Assembly: GCF_024464595.1 (NCBI RefSeq) | Contig: NZ_JANHAW010000003.1 | Location: forward strand, 372,001 to 436,000 | Length of the DNA stretch: 64,000 nucleotides | Origin: Halobellus litoreus | Lineage (GTDB): Archaea; Halobacteriota; Halobacteria; Halobacteriales; Haloferacaceae | Direction: 5' to 3' | Part shown: positions 33,670 to 42,501 of the stretch, piece by piece | How the letters are laid out: the number at the start of each line of letters is the position of its first letter | Numbering within the stretch: the first letter of the stretch is position 1 | The notes under the pieces: generated by a model | What the model saw: the letters and a program-made list of their open reading frames with translations, nothing else | The model's database searches: none | What the model was told of the DNA's origin: nothing | Translations under genes and position numbers: made by a program

Positions 33670-34551
33670 ATGTTACCACTCCAACAGGCTATCTCGCTCG
33701 ACCCACAGCAGTACGTGCCACCGCTTATCAGCGCAGTCACGACGATCGTATTGTTCGTCGTCGTGTTCGCGGTCATCTATCTCCTCGGGAGGTATTTCGT
33801 CACTCAAGCGGTGGAACGCAGTCTCAGGCACCGGGGTTTCGACGAAACGCTCGTCGGTCTCGCGGTGAGCACTGCCGTCGTACTCACCGCCGTCGTGGCG
33901 GTCGCGCTGGCTGCGACGGTCGCTGGCTTCGGTGTGGTCCTGGCCGCGTTCGCGACCCTGGCCGGGGCGCTCGCGCTCGCCGTCGGCTTCGCCGCCCAGG
34001 ACCTCATCGCCAACTTCGTCGCCGGGGTGTTCATCATTCAGGACGAACCGTTCACGGTCGGCGACTGGATCGAGTGGAGCGGGAACAGCGGCGTGGTTCG
34101 AGAGATCCAACTGCGAGTGACGAAACTGGACACGTTCGACAACGAATTGGTCACCGTCCCGAACAGCGACCTCGCCAGCGCGGCAGTGGTGAACAACGTG
34201 GCGAACGACCAACGACGGGTGTCAGTCGGCTTCGGGATCGGGTACGAGGACGACATCGAACAGGCACGCGAGGCGATCATCGACGAGGGGTCGCGCATCG
34301 AGGGCGTCCTCAGCGACCCTGCGCCGACGGCGCCCGTGAGCTCCCTCGGCGACTCGGCGGTCGTGCTCTCGGGACGGATCTGGATCGATCCCGAGGAGAG
34401 CAGTTACGGCGCGATCCGCGCGCAGTTCGTCGAGGCAGTCAAAGGGCGGTTCGACGCCGAGGGGATCGATATGCCGTATCCCAACACCGAACTTTCCGGG
34501 GGGATCGAAGTCACGAACGTCGGCGGAGCCGGGGAGGCTGCAGGCGACTGA
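33670..34551 (+). CDS. small-conductance mechanosensitive channel (MscS family)
   Basis: A 293-aa membrane protein. Three N-terminal helices (about residues 20-42, 58-82 and 85-110) precede the MscS pore and beta domain: TLAGALALAVGFAAQDLIAN, FIIQDEPFTVGDWIEWSGNS, LRVTKLDTFDNELVTVPNSD. The C-terminal alpha/beta vestibule follows. It opens under membrane tension and releases solutes on osmotic downshock. The ATG at 33670 is preferred over 33640, which would add ten polar residues. Confidence 0.95.
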   Translation: MLPLQQAISLDPQQYVPPLISAVTTIVLFVVVFAVIYLLGRYFVTQAVERSLRHRGFDETLVGLAVSTAVVLTAVVAVALAATVAGFGVVLAAFATLAGALALAVGFAAQDLIANFVAGVFIIQDEPFTVGDWIEWSGNSGVVREIQLRVTKLDTFDNELVTVPNSDLASAAVVNNVANDQRRVSVGFGIGYEDDIEQAREAIIDEGSRIEGVLSDPAPTAPVSSLGDSAVVLSGRIWIDPEESSYGAIRAQFVEAVKGRFDAEGIDMPYPNTELSGGIEVTNVGGAGEAAGD

Positions 34552-34861
34552 ACGACGGTCCATTCGTCGCGTCGGCGAAGTCGAAGAACCGCTGTCGGCG
34601 GTGGCAACCGAGAGTTGATCTTCCGCGATTTTATTTCCAGATGACACGTATCACTATACGGCGCCGTGACAGGTGCTAAAATCCCTATTTGGTGACTGAT
34701 GAGTTGCAGTTGTCACTGCGCGATCAGCGCCAAGATCGCTCGACCCCACGTGCACGGAACCGTATCGCGAACTCCCGGCCCCCCATAGAAATCACACATC
34801 GATGGTCTCGGTACGATCAGATATGGTTATGTCCTCAGGGCGCCAATAGAGAGCGATCAAT
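34552..34861. other. 310-nt intergenic region
   Basis: Nothing recognisable apart from AT-rich stretches near 34630-34690. No gene is supported. Confidence 0.4.
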
Positions 34862-35143
34862 ATGGAAAAAAACGTCGGAGGGTACGATCGCACTGCTCGC
34901 CTCGTGCTTGGTCCAATCCTCGGAACCATCTCGTTGGCGGCTCTTGCTGGATACGTTAGCCTGGGGTTCGGTCCGCTATCAACAGGTATCGTTGCCGCGC
35001 TTTTCGGCCTGGTCGCCGTAGTGCTCATCGTCACCGGAGCCACCCAGCAGTGTGTCCTCAACCGTGTGCTCGGGCTTGACACCTACCGTCCCGAGCGCTC
35101 GACTGAAAGCGAAGAGACTGTTCAGTCGCGAAAGTCTGTGTAA
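34862..35143 (+). CDS. DUF2892 (YgaP-like) membrane protein
   Basis: A 93-aa protein that begins MEKNVGGYDRTARLVLGPIL, the characteristic DUF2892 start, followed by two membrane helices (about residues 18-35 and 42-62) and the conserved 'TGATQQCVLNRVLGLDTY'. In bacteria such domains are often fused to rhodanese. It is an inner-membrane protein of unclear function. The C-terminal ~15 residues are Glu/Ser-rich. Confidence 0.9.
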   Translation: MEKNVGGYDRTARLVLGPILGTISLAALAGYVSLGFGPLSTGIVAALFGLVAVVLIVTGATQQCVLNRVLGLDTYRPERSTESEETVQSRKSV

Positions 35144-35244
35144 ACTACCCTAGCCCTATTCTCACCCTTCTTCCCGCGGTCCTTCGGCCCACTCGAATGG
35201 TCCCCGGAACGGGACTCCGCGCTACATTCGTTCGCTTCACTGAT

Positions 35245-35263
35245 GATTCCGCCAGGCGGAATC
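35245..35263. repeat. 19-nt near-perfect palindrome
   Basis: GATTCCGCC-A-GGCGGAATC: 9-bp arms around one base, 11 nt before a second small hairpin (AGACT-GTG-AGTCT, 35274-35286). It may be a subterminal hairpin of a lost element or a transcript end. Confidence 0.6.
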
Positions 35264-35401
35264 TGAGAACGTGAGACTGTGAGTCTGCACGATGGCTTTC
35301 ACATAGACTCTCGCTCCGGCCGCCGTCGCGGGTCGCAGTCGACGAGACTGCTGTCGACACAACGGCAAGTTATCTTGAAATCATACTGCATTATACTCCG
35401 G

Positions 35402-35445
35402 CCCCAAGTCGTTGCTTGGGGTCGATCTTTTTCGACCGACCAAGC
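35402..35445. repeat. mutually exclusive hairpins
   Basis: CCCCAAG (35402-35408) can pair with CTTGGGG (35415-35421). Alternatively GCTTGG (35414-35419) pairs with CCAAGC (35440-35445), enclosing GGTCGA/TCGACC (35420-35425 and 35432-35437) with a 2-nt bulge. The two folds share bases and cannot coexist, a design seen in attenuators and IS ends. The T-rich loop (TCTTTT) follows the first stem. Confidence 0.5.
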
Positions 35446-35531
35446 ACCGATGCAGCGCAGATTCTCTCGAACAACTCTTTGGGAAATACGATCTCTCAAA
35501 CACCGAACTTCTCATCAGTTACTACACATAG

Positions 35532-35705
35532 CTGACTGCCATCTTTCGATTAGACTTGCTCAATTATCTCGACTACGCGGACGAAAACCTCATCGAAAAG
35601 CGGTTTCACAGGCTCGAAATGAGAGTCGGCGGCTTCCGTCACCCGCGGGGCCGGCAGTCTGGATATTATCGCCAAGTGTATTGTATAATTTTCAAAATAC
35701 TATAA
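35532..35705 (+). pseudogene. transposase C-terminal relic (tentative)
   Basis: A frame open between two stops reads FRLDLLNYLDYADENLIEKR, then FHRLEMRVGGF. This resembles the end of DDE transposases where the last catalytic Glu lies in an 'I-E-K-x-F-H-x-L-x-M-R' context. There is no start, no upstream catalytic Asp, and the frame ends in unrelated residues. Assignment is from pattern memory only. Confidence 0.4.
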
Positions 35706-35963
35706 CTCCCTACGACCACAATATATGTCGGATAACCAACTGTCAGTTGAGGGACTATCCTGGCAGTGCCACCCGCAGCAGACAATGCAGTTGCTTGCAG
35801 AAACTGCGTCTGAGCGCAGCGGTCGGTGACAGACCGCACTCTGTCGTTCATTGAGTTACGGCAAGGGTTGTATCGGGGTCCTAACTGACCGTCGTACCAA
35901 ATGATCCCCCTCGTACTTCGTAGCCGAATCTGGATTCGAAAATGTGAATCCACGCGGTCGACC

Positions 35964-36173
35964 TCAATCGGCGTTATCTCTCAGCAAAAGCGCGACGCCT
36001 GTGATCGATACGGACGCACCGAGGAGAATGAGACCGAGGTATCCAACTGCTATCGATCCGATATCCTGAATAGCCGAATGGTACTCGTTGGTCACGTGTG
36101 TGAACAGCAACAGCGTCCCTGCGACACTGACTGATAACCCGACAGCGTTCATCCAGAGTCCAGCCCTTGGCAT
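35964..36173 (-). CDS. small two-helix membrane protein
   Basis: A 69-aa protein with helices at about residues 8-26 and 40-63 and a polar loop (THVTNEYHSAIQD). Likely real because of the clear membrane topology and acidic end RDNAD. Family not recognised. It lies just downstream of the CPBP relic on the same strand. Confidence 0.5.
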   Translation of the reverse strand: MPRAGLWMNAVGLSVSVAGTLLLFTHVTNEYHSAIQDIGSIAVGYLGLILLGASVSITGVALLLRDNAD

Positions 36174-36213
36174 ACTACCGCCTCGTTCGATTCAAATAAG
36201 CTGTAGCACGTTT

Positions 36214-36539
36214 TTAATAGTCTTGGTGGACTCCTGCCATAAGAGCGTATAGAACCAGCGGGAGGCCGAGCGCGGCGCGCCACCAGCGCGGCGCGACACG
36301 CCACCGGAGTACCTGTGAGAACCAGCCCTTCAGGCTCCCGCCCGTCAGGTACGTCACGATGGCGGCCGAGACGGGCGGCCCGAAGCTCCCAGCGACGAGG
36401 ATAGCCGGCGTGTCGTACGCGATCCTGCTCGATCGATACCAGCCAAGACCGGGAACCAGATTCCCCAGGTAATCGCGTAAGCACCGACGAAAAACGCGAG
36501 GACCGGGTGCTCCTCACTCCACTCACGGATCGAATGCAT
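36214..36539 (-). pseudogene. frameshifted, truncated CPBP-family membrane protein
   Basis: The gene starts normally with HSIREWSEEHPVLAFFVGAY and AITWGIWFPVLAGID, then loses frame near 36440. The next frame continues the same protein: DTPAILVAGSFGPPVSAAIV, TYLTGGSLKGWFSQVLRW and APRWWRAALGLPLVLYAL, ending at a TAA (36214-36216). Only the N-terminal half remains; the E-E-x3-R protease motif is missing. The intact CPBP gene at 36737 has a matching N-terminal half, so this is a dead paralogue. Confidence 0.7.
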
Positions 36540-36736
36540 ACTTTCCTCCGTAGTTGTCGGTTCGTCGAATCCGAGCTGAGTACTGTCGCCGATTCCCTAG
36601 TATCGAGAAAACAGCAGTGATCTACACCACTCTCGCTTGCGCCGCCGCCACTTGATCAGGTGTCATCTGGGCCGTTCCCGGACGATGAGAGCGTGGACAC
36701 GAAGTTATGTGATGGAAACTACTATTGAGAACGACT

Positions 36737-37630
36737 ATGGCCCCCCTCCGAACCTTCGTTCGCGAGCATCGCTTCCCGACGTTCGTCGTCCTGACGTTCG
36801 TCCTGACGTGGATCCCGTGGGGCGTAGTCACCGTCGAACTTCGCGCTGGACGGTCAGACATCGTAACGCCGCTCGTCCTCCTCGGTGGGTTCGGACCGTT
36901 TATCGCCGCCGTCCTCACTGTCGCCGGTAGTGGTGACATCCGGTCGTGGCTCGGGAACCTCGTAGACGTGGGGGCACCGCTCCGTGTCTGGGCGGCGGCG
37001 GTACTCGTCCCGGTCGGCCTCTACGTCGTCGCGCTGGCCGTCTCCGTGCTCGCCGGTAGTGGATTCGACCGGGCTGGTCTCCTCCCGGCTGCAGCCCTCC
37101 CCGCAGTCGCGTTCGCGACGTTCGTCCGCGGTGGGCTCGAAGAACCCGGGTGGCGCGGGCTCGGGCTGCCGGTCCTCCAGCAGCGCATCGGTGCCTTTCG
37201 GGCGAGTGTGGTCATCGGCGTTATCTGGGCCGTCTGGCACGTCCCGCTGTTTCTCTTACCTGGAAGCTCGCAAGCCGGTACGCCGTTCGCACTGTACGCC
37301 GCGGTCGTTGTCGGTATCAGCGTCATCACGACCTGGCTGTACAACGCGGCAGGCGGACGGGTACTTGTTCCGGTCGTCTTCCACACGCTCTCGAACGCGG
37401 TGTCGGTGACGACCGCCGGTGGATTCGTCGGCGACGAAGTCGCCTCCGTCCTGGCGCTGTTGGTCGTCGTCTGGGCTCTCGTGTTGGTCCTCGTCTGGCG
37501 ATACGACACTACCCGACTTTCGTCCCAGCCCCTCCCGGATGGAGGGCTCGATTTGACGACGACCGAAACCGGCACGGGTCAGACTGAGGATACGGTTGCC
37601 GGCACCTCTCAAACAAATCGTCCGGAGTAA
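36737..37630 (+). CDS. CPBP family intramembrane metalloprotease
   Basis: A 297-aa membrane protein with about eight helices. The protease motif EEPGWRG is at residues ~137-143 (FVRGGLEEPGWRGLGLPVLQ), followed by the second motif 'FRASVVIGVIWAVWHVPLFL' with its His, and a later VVFHTLSNAV with a third His. CPBP (Abi) proteins cut membrane-associated substrates or give bacteriocin immunity. The ATG at 36737 is used; a TTG four codons earlier is possible. A broken relative lies divergent at 36214-36539. Confidence 0.9.
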   Translation: MAPLRTFVREHRFPTFVVLTFVLTWIPWGVVTVELRAGRSDIVTPLVLLGGFGPFIAAVLTVAGSGDIRSWLGNLVDVGAPLRVWAAAVLVPVGLYVVALAVSVLAGSGFDRAGLLPAAALPAVAFATFVRGGLEEPGWRGLGLPVLQQRIGAFRASVVIGVIWAVWHVPLFLLPGSSQAGTPFALYAAVVVGISVITTWLYNAAGGRVLVPVVFHTLSNAVSVTTAGGFVGDEVASVLALLVVVWALVLVLVWRYDTTRLSSQPLPDGGLDLTTTETGTGQTEDTVAGTSQTNRPE

Positions 37631-37879
37631 TATTTGCGCCAACCGGACAGTGTCGTACAACTCTTCACAGGGGTTGATTTCAGATAGTGGAAAATGAATC
37701 AACTGTTCAGTACGCCTTCTTACCTATCGCTCAATCCAAAGGATGGCTCTGTAGAAAACCATCATTATAGTGGGAGGGATCTGGCAAAGTCTCGAAGTGT
37801 GATTTCTAGTAGAAGGCTCTCTTCGGGCCAGGGAACGATACCACCATTTACAATCCTCAGATGCAAATATTCGATCATT

Positions 37880-39010
37880 ATGGAAGGCAATGAAGCCAAA
37901 TCTCGTCTGAAATATCGGTTACAATCTGCCGTCAAAGACAACTCCGACCTCCACTCCGCGTACTTGTTGGTCCATTCCGACAGCCGTAACGTTCACTGGA
38001 ATCTAGCCACCGGTCAGACGGCGGGTATCGAAGCCGCTCCAGAGCAACCATACTACGCAGCCAGCATCGGCAAGACCTTCACCTCGACAATCGTGGCTAT
38101 GCTGGCCGACGACGGGCAACTGCGCTTCGATGACCCGATCTCGGAGTACCTGTCAGAGTCACTTCTCGACGGTCTTCACACGATCGACGGCACAGATTAC
38201 ACAGACGATATCCGCATCCGTCATCTCCTCGGTCACACGTCCGGACTCCCGCATTCGCTTCCCGAAGGCGGAAGGATGTTCTTGAATACTCGATTGGAAG
38301 AATCCTCCGAGGGGAACACACTGTTCGACGAGATGCTAGAGGAACCGGACCGGATATGGGAACCGGAAGAGACGATCGAGTGGGCAAAACAACATCTGGA
38401 ACCGCACTTCCCACCAGGGGCGGACTGCTACTATTCGGAGTTCGGGTACAACTTGCTCGGATTGATCATCGAAAGCGTAACTGAGCAGCCGTATCACGAG
38501 GCGCTAGCGGAGTTCCTGTTTGAGCCGTTGGAGATGGAGCACTCGTACTTACCGCCGTTCTCTGACCCTGCTGTCGAAAGTGAGCTCCCCACAGCCCCGT
38601 TTTATATCGACGAGACGAGGATCGATGTGGATGACGTGCCCTCGTTGAGCGCATTCTGCGCCGGAGGGCAGACGGTGAACACCGCAGAAGAGCTATTCCG
38701 GTTCCATCGGGCTTTGGTCGAGGGGGACCTCGTCTCCGAGGAGACGCTCCAGAAGATGCAGCAGTGGAACAAACTGTGGCAGGGAATCGACTACGGCTAC
38801 GGCGTCGTCCGCATCCGGCCATTGCCGTTTCTCAAACGCTTCCACTCGTGGGGTGGGTTGGGTGCGAGCAGTGCGTTTATGCTGTACAATCCCGCGATCG
38901 ACGTCTATCTGATCGGGACTTTCAACCAGTGGTCGTATATGCGAAAGAGCATAATGTTTCTCCTCCGAACGCTGCGTTCGATTTCGAAGGTGGAGCCATC
39001 CGGACAATAG
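37880..39010 (+). CDS. beta-lactamase-type serine hydrolase
   Basis: A 376-aa class C/penicillin-binding-protein-like enzyme. S-x-x-K is in YYAASIGKTFTSTIVAMLAD, 'LLGHTSGLPH' is the usual family motif, and the third box is FHSWGGLGASSAF. The Y-x-N box reads YSE (YYSEFGYNLLGLIIE) where relatives have YSN, so the general-base partner Asn is replaced. No signal peptide is seen, so it should be cytosolic. It could be an esterase or peptidase. The ATG at 37880 is taken because the frame upstream shows no conserved segment. Confidence 0.85.
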   Translation: MEGNEAKSRLKYRLQSAVKDNSDLHSAYLLVHSDSRNVHWNLATGQTAGIEAAPEQPYYAASIGKTFTSTIVAMLADDGQLRFDDPISEYLSESLLDGLHTIDGTDYTDDIRIRHLLGHTSGLPHSLPEGGRMFLNTRLEESSEGNTLFDEMLEEPDRIWEPEETIEWAKQHLEPHFPPGADCYYSEFGYNLLGLIIESVTEQPYHEALAEFLFEPLEMEHSYLPPFSDPAVESELPTAPFYIDETRIDVDDVPSLSAFCAGGQTVNTAEELFRFHRALVEGDLVSEETLQKMQQWNKLWQGIDYGYGVVRIRPLPFLKRFHSWGGLGASSAFMLYNPAIDVYLIGTFNQWSYMRKSIMFLLRTLRSISKVEPSGQ

Positions 39011-39319
39011 CTTTGGAGGCGAAAAACCCACGTTTCGAGTTCGCAGCCAGGAGCCCTCGTACTAACCGTGGGCATATCGGTGCGTAATCGATACGGTGGC
39101 TGCACTGAGCGATTCAGGAGTCCCAAACGCCGGAATAGATGAACCGTCGTCCCGTACCCGCTCACCACTCAACTCAGCCACTGCTATCACCCCTCGTCGC
39201 TGCTCACGGATGTCTTCGGTTCTACTATCGAGTAACCGGTCAAGCAGCCACCCGTCCGGATCGGAACGTGCGTTCGGACGTCCTTCGAATCCGCTCAGAT
39301 CCCCGCTCAAGTTCGGTGG
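39011..39319. other. 309-nt intergenic region
   Basis: Between convergent genes. I see no gene or clear structure. Confidence 0.4.
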
Positions 39320-40330
39320 TCACCGATCAACGAGGAACGCTTCCAGGGGCCAGCGTGGCGTATGCTCCGGATGCTCGTCCGTATAGCCCATCCGGAAGAG
39401 GTGCTGTGGGACACCGGCGGTACTGTCGAGTAGCCCCTGCAGGCGCGTCCGCAACTCGGGGCGCTCCAGCGTCTGGCTCATCGGGTGGACGGCGACACCA
39501 GCGGTGGTGGCAAGCAGTGCAAGGCGTTCGAAGACCTGTCCCACCTTGACTTGCGTCATCGGATCGTCTGACTCCGTCGTCAGGACGGCGACGAGGGGTG
39601 CGCTCTCGATGAGTTTCGAGTTCTTTGCTGCTTCCCGGTCACCGAGATCGAGATGGGTGACGACGGCCTGGCCGATACGCGCCACAAGCCAGGAACTCCC
39701 GAGCGCCCCGAGCCCGATCCAGTGGCCCAGCTCCGTTCGATACTCCGGGTCGTCCATCAGCCGTCGGTCACCCTCAGCCTGTAACTCGCTCATAGACTGC
39801 TTCACCGCAGGCTCGTCGACGAGGTGCAACGTGACGTCGTCCTCGGCCACAACTGCGCCGAGTTCGTCTCGTACCGCTGTATCGAGCGTTCGGTCGTCGA
39901 ACAGATCGTGACTCGTCGAGCGTTCTGTGATCGCATCGAACAGTTCCGACGGTCGGTGAGTCGACGGCTCGCTGTCGTCGTGGAGGGTGACGGTCGCCAC
40001 GGTATCGGTGTCCGTCTCGCCGTGGTACTCGACGCGGGGCTCGACCTCGAAGTGTTCGGCTGCAACACAGAGATTTTCGATCGCACAGCCGACGCTGATG
40101 TACAGTTCCCGCTTCGTCGGGTCGGCGGCGTCCAGCCAACGCGATTCGTCGGTCCCGATGTCGACCTCGTTCCCCGACACGCGGAATCGCCACGGCTGGG
40201 AGTTGTGACTGGACGGGGCAAGTATCGCGTACCGAAGGAGGAATCGGATCTTCTCGTCTATGGCTGCGCTCGCTGGATAGTCGTTCGAGTCGAGCTCCCA
40301 GACCGATCTCGTGAGTTCTGGCTCACTCAT
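39320..40330 (-). CDS. Acg-like nitroreductase-fold protein
   Basis: A 336-aa protein with two nitroreductase-like halves, as in mycobacterial Acg. The first half has the FMN-type motif RYAILAPSSHNSQPWRFRVS and RELYISVGCAIENLCVAAEH; the second half has APLVAVLTTESDD and 'VGQVFERLALLATTAGVAVH'. Such proteins may sequester or use FMN; few have known substrates. The ATG at 40330 gives the normal start (MSEPELTRSVWEL). Acidic composition is typical. Confidence 0.85.
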   Translation of the reverse strand: MSEPELTRSVWELDSNDYPASAAIDEKIRFLLRYAILAPSSHNSQPWRFRVSGNEVDIGTDESRWLDAADPTKRELYISVGCAIENLCVAAEHFEVEPRVEYHGETDTDTVATVTLHDDSEPSTHRPSELFDAITERSTSHDLFDDRTLDTAVRDELGAVVAEDDVTLHLVDEPAVKQSMSELQAEGDRRLMDDPEYRTELGHWIGLGALGSSWLVARIGQAVVTHLDLGDREAAKNSKLIESAPLVAVLTTESDDPMTQVKVGQVFERLALLATTAGVAVHPMSQTLERPELRTRLQGLLDSTAGVPQHLFRMGYTDEHPEHTPRWPLEAFLVDR

Positions 40331-40480
40331 ACCACGTTGTTCTCTCGGGACGACAAAATGCAAGAGGGCCGATTTCGACCCCTGGGAATGCAGACTAGGT
40401 TGCCACAGGCCGTTGGAACGTCACAGATACGGCGAGACGATCGCTGGCACGACCCAGAGAGCCGCGATGCCGATCGCGGC

Positions 40481-40774
40481 TCAGCGAATCCGGCGCTGTA
40501 GGTTCAGTACGGCGAGTTCCTCGAGGAACACCGCCAGTACCGCGAGAACGACCGACGACAGCACGGTCGTCGTCACGAGCTGGAAGGTGACGAACTGGGT
40601 CGAAGTGAGCACGAACACCCCTGCGGGGACGAACAGGAACGCGAGATCGAAGAGCGACGACCCCACTCTCGTGTCCGACCACGAAGTCAGCGACGCAACA
40701 CGATCGAGGGCGACTCCGACCACGAGTAACAGTGTGCTAGTGATGGTCTCCAGAAGAGCAACTCGTCGTCTCAC
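40481..40774 (-). CDS. small membrane protein
   Basis: A 97-aa protein starting at a GTG, with three membrane helices (about residues 8-27, 41-62 and 66-88). Basic residues at both ends (MRRRV, NLQRRIR) suggest cytosolic termini. Family not recognised. Confidence 0.5.
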   Translation of the reverse strand: MRRRVALLETITSTLLLVVGVALDRVASLTSWSDTRVGSSLFDLAFLFVPAGVFVLTSTQFVTFQLVTTTVLSSVVLAVLAVFLEELAVLNLQRRIR

Positions 40775-40902
40775 TGTGCGTGAACCCTGTGAGAAACTGC
40801 CTTTTCAGAAGACCGCAAGATAATGGAGCTTCGACGAAACCCGTTTGATCGCGTACCGCATCGGAATTTTCACAAGTCTGTCGTTTGAAACCTGGACCAC
40901 AC

Positions 40903-41775
40903 GTGACTGCCAGCGCGGACTCCCAGCGCGTCGTGGTACTGACGGGCGGGACGAGTGGTATCGGTCGCATCGCTGCGAGAGACCTTGCTGCGCAGGGGGC
41001 GACTGTTGCGGTTATTGGGCGAAACCAGACGCGCGGTGACACACTCGTCGCTGACGCGACTCCGCTCGACGGCGATATCCGATTTCATCAGGCGGACCTC
41101 GCACCGCAGGCTACCGTTCGTTCCCTTGCCACGGAGCTCCTCGATACGTATGACCGGATTGATGCCCTCGTCCACAACGCTGGGCTCTCGTCTCGCCATC
41201 GCACAGAAACCGAGGATGGGGTCGAACTCACGTTCGCCGTTAACTACCTTGCCCCGTACCTGCTGACACACGAATTACTTGCTCGACTTCGAATCTCCGC
41301 CCCCAGCAGAGTCGTCGTCACCGCCTCAGACATTCACCGTCGCGCGAGGTTCGATTTCGACGATCTCCAATTCACCGAGGAGTACGATTCGCTCCAAGCA
41401 TACGCCCGATCGAAACTCGCTACTATCGCGTTCACACGTGAACTTGCTGATCGACTCGAAGAGACCGGGATCACGGCGAACTGCTTTCACCCCGGCTTCG
41501 TCCCCACGACAAAGCTGTTCCGCGATGCCGCGGTCTGGACACGGGCGATGGTCCGGGCGGCAGCCATTATTCCCGGTATTGGAACCTCCAAAAAGGAAGG
41601 CGCACGGCGACTCTGTCACCTCGTGACGGCTCCGAAATTCAGTGAGCGAACCGGGGCGTACGTCACCGGGGAGGGGGTCACGTCCCCATCGACAGAAGCA
41701 ACCGATCCAGAGAATCGAGAACAGCTTTGGAAGATCAGCGCCGACTTGGTCGACGTTGATCCCCAGTGGCTGTAG
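40903..41775 (+). CDS. short-chain dehydrogenase/reductase
   Basis: A 290-aa SDR with a Rossmann fold. VVVLTGGTSGIGRIAARDLA is the cofactor motif, LVHNAGLSSRH the NAG box, and AYARSKLATIAFTRELADRL carries the catalytic Y-x3-K. It resembles retinol dehydrogenase/WW-oxidoreductase-like SDRs (NCFHPGFVPTTKLFR). The start is GTG at 40903; a TTG at 40885 would add six residues. The Ser before Tyr is at VVTASDIH. Confidence 0.9.
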   Translation: MTASADSQRVVVLTGGTSGIGRIAARDLAAQGATVAVIGRNQTRGDTLVADATPLDGDIRFHQADLAPQATVRSLATELLDTYDRIDALVHNAGLSSRHRTETEDGVELTFAVNYLAPYLLTHELLARLRISAPSRVVVTASDIHRRARFDFDDLQFTEEYDSLQAYARSKLATIAFTRELADRLEETGITANCFHPGFVPTTKLFRDAAVWTRAMVRAAAIIPGIGTSKKEGARRLCHLVTAPKFSERTGAYVTGEGVTSPSTEATDPENREQLWKISADLVDVDPQWL

Positions 41776-41963
41776 TCCAGAGGTCAGCTGTACGGACCGA
41801 ATCAACTCCCGGGGGAAAATCGTTCCTCGGAGTTCATTGTACCAGTACCCCGATCGGATCCCCGCGAAGACACCGGTCAGGAGCAGCCCGCATCGAACGT
41901 CCAAGAGCGAATAATACGTCTTAGCTCGTCTACATTTATCAGTTCGGGAGTCGTTTCTGAGGT

Positions 41964-42152
41964 ATGGAGACTCGATTACGGATGTATCTTGCCGGAGGCG
42001 TCGCTGCACTCGCTGCGTTCCTCTTCGTGTCCCTAGCCTTCTCGGGGCAATTCAACTTCGTACACGGTGGGGTATTCATCGTGTTCTTCGTCGTGGTAAT
42101 GGTCGCCTTCGCCAATTTCATCGAGTGGGCCGAATCGCTCGAATCCAGTTGA
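41964..42152 (+). CDS. small two-helix membrane protein
   Basis: A 62-aa protein with helices at about residues 8-27 and 30-52 and an acidic end (EWAESLESS). Family not recognised, but composition and topology support a real gene. Confidence 0.55.
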   Translation: METRLRMYLAGGVAALAAFLFVSLAFSGQFNFVHGGVFIVFFVVVMVAFANFIEWAESLESS

Positions 42153-42501
42153 CGGGGGTTCACTGACGGATATGGAATCGATCTCGAAACCCAACAATGC
42201 TCACAGCGGCTAGTAGGTTATCTAATCCGGTTCAGCGTGTACTCGTCAGTGGTCTCCTCCGTGTCGAGAGCACTGTTCGCGGAGCACCCTGCCAGCGCTG
42301 TTACCGATACGGTACCGGTCACCCGGAGGAGTCGTCGTCTCGAGGGGACCATACTGTGTGCGGATCCTCCGGATGTTTGGCTCTGTTGAAATTCGGAGTT
42401 GGCATCTTTGTGGCATCGTTGCCGGTGGTGTCGGCGGAACCACGCCGACACTCACTCGTAATAAGGAAAATATTCATTCCGATATCGTGTCTGCAGTCAG
42501 T
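42153..42501. other. 349-nt region with a lipoprotein stub
   Basis: It contains the truncated lipoprotein at 42218-42352 and a GGCTCTGTTGAAATT at ~42374, a sequence type common at haloarchaeal IS ends, but no partner end or transposase is seen. Confidence 0.35.
42218..42352 (-). pseudogene. truncated Tat lipoprotein
   Basis: A 44-codon frame starting MVPSRRRLLRVTGTVSVTAL with the lipobox LAGC, then only ~18 residues (SANSALDTEETTDEYTLNRI) before a stop. Tat signal and lipobox are intact but the mature domain is gone. Upstream on the minus strand is normal intergenic sequence. It is best read as a 5' remnant. Confidence 0.5.

Larger units (their letters stand above)
35144..35963. other. 820-nt region of hairpins and mobile-element relics
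   Basis: No intact gene. It holds a near-perfect 19-nt palindrome, a short AGACT/AGTCT hairpin, overlapping hairpins at 35402-35445 and a transposase-like relic at 35532-35705. The density of hairpins recalls IS200/IS605-type ends, but no TnpA or TnpB frame is seen here. Confidence 0.45.

Noticed and set aside
42374..42388. GGCTCTGTTGAAATT, resembling haloarchaeal IS ends
   Set aside because: No matching second end or transposase was found nearby; kept only as a note.
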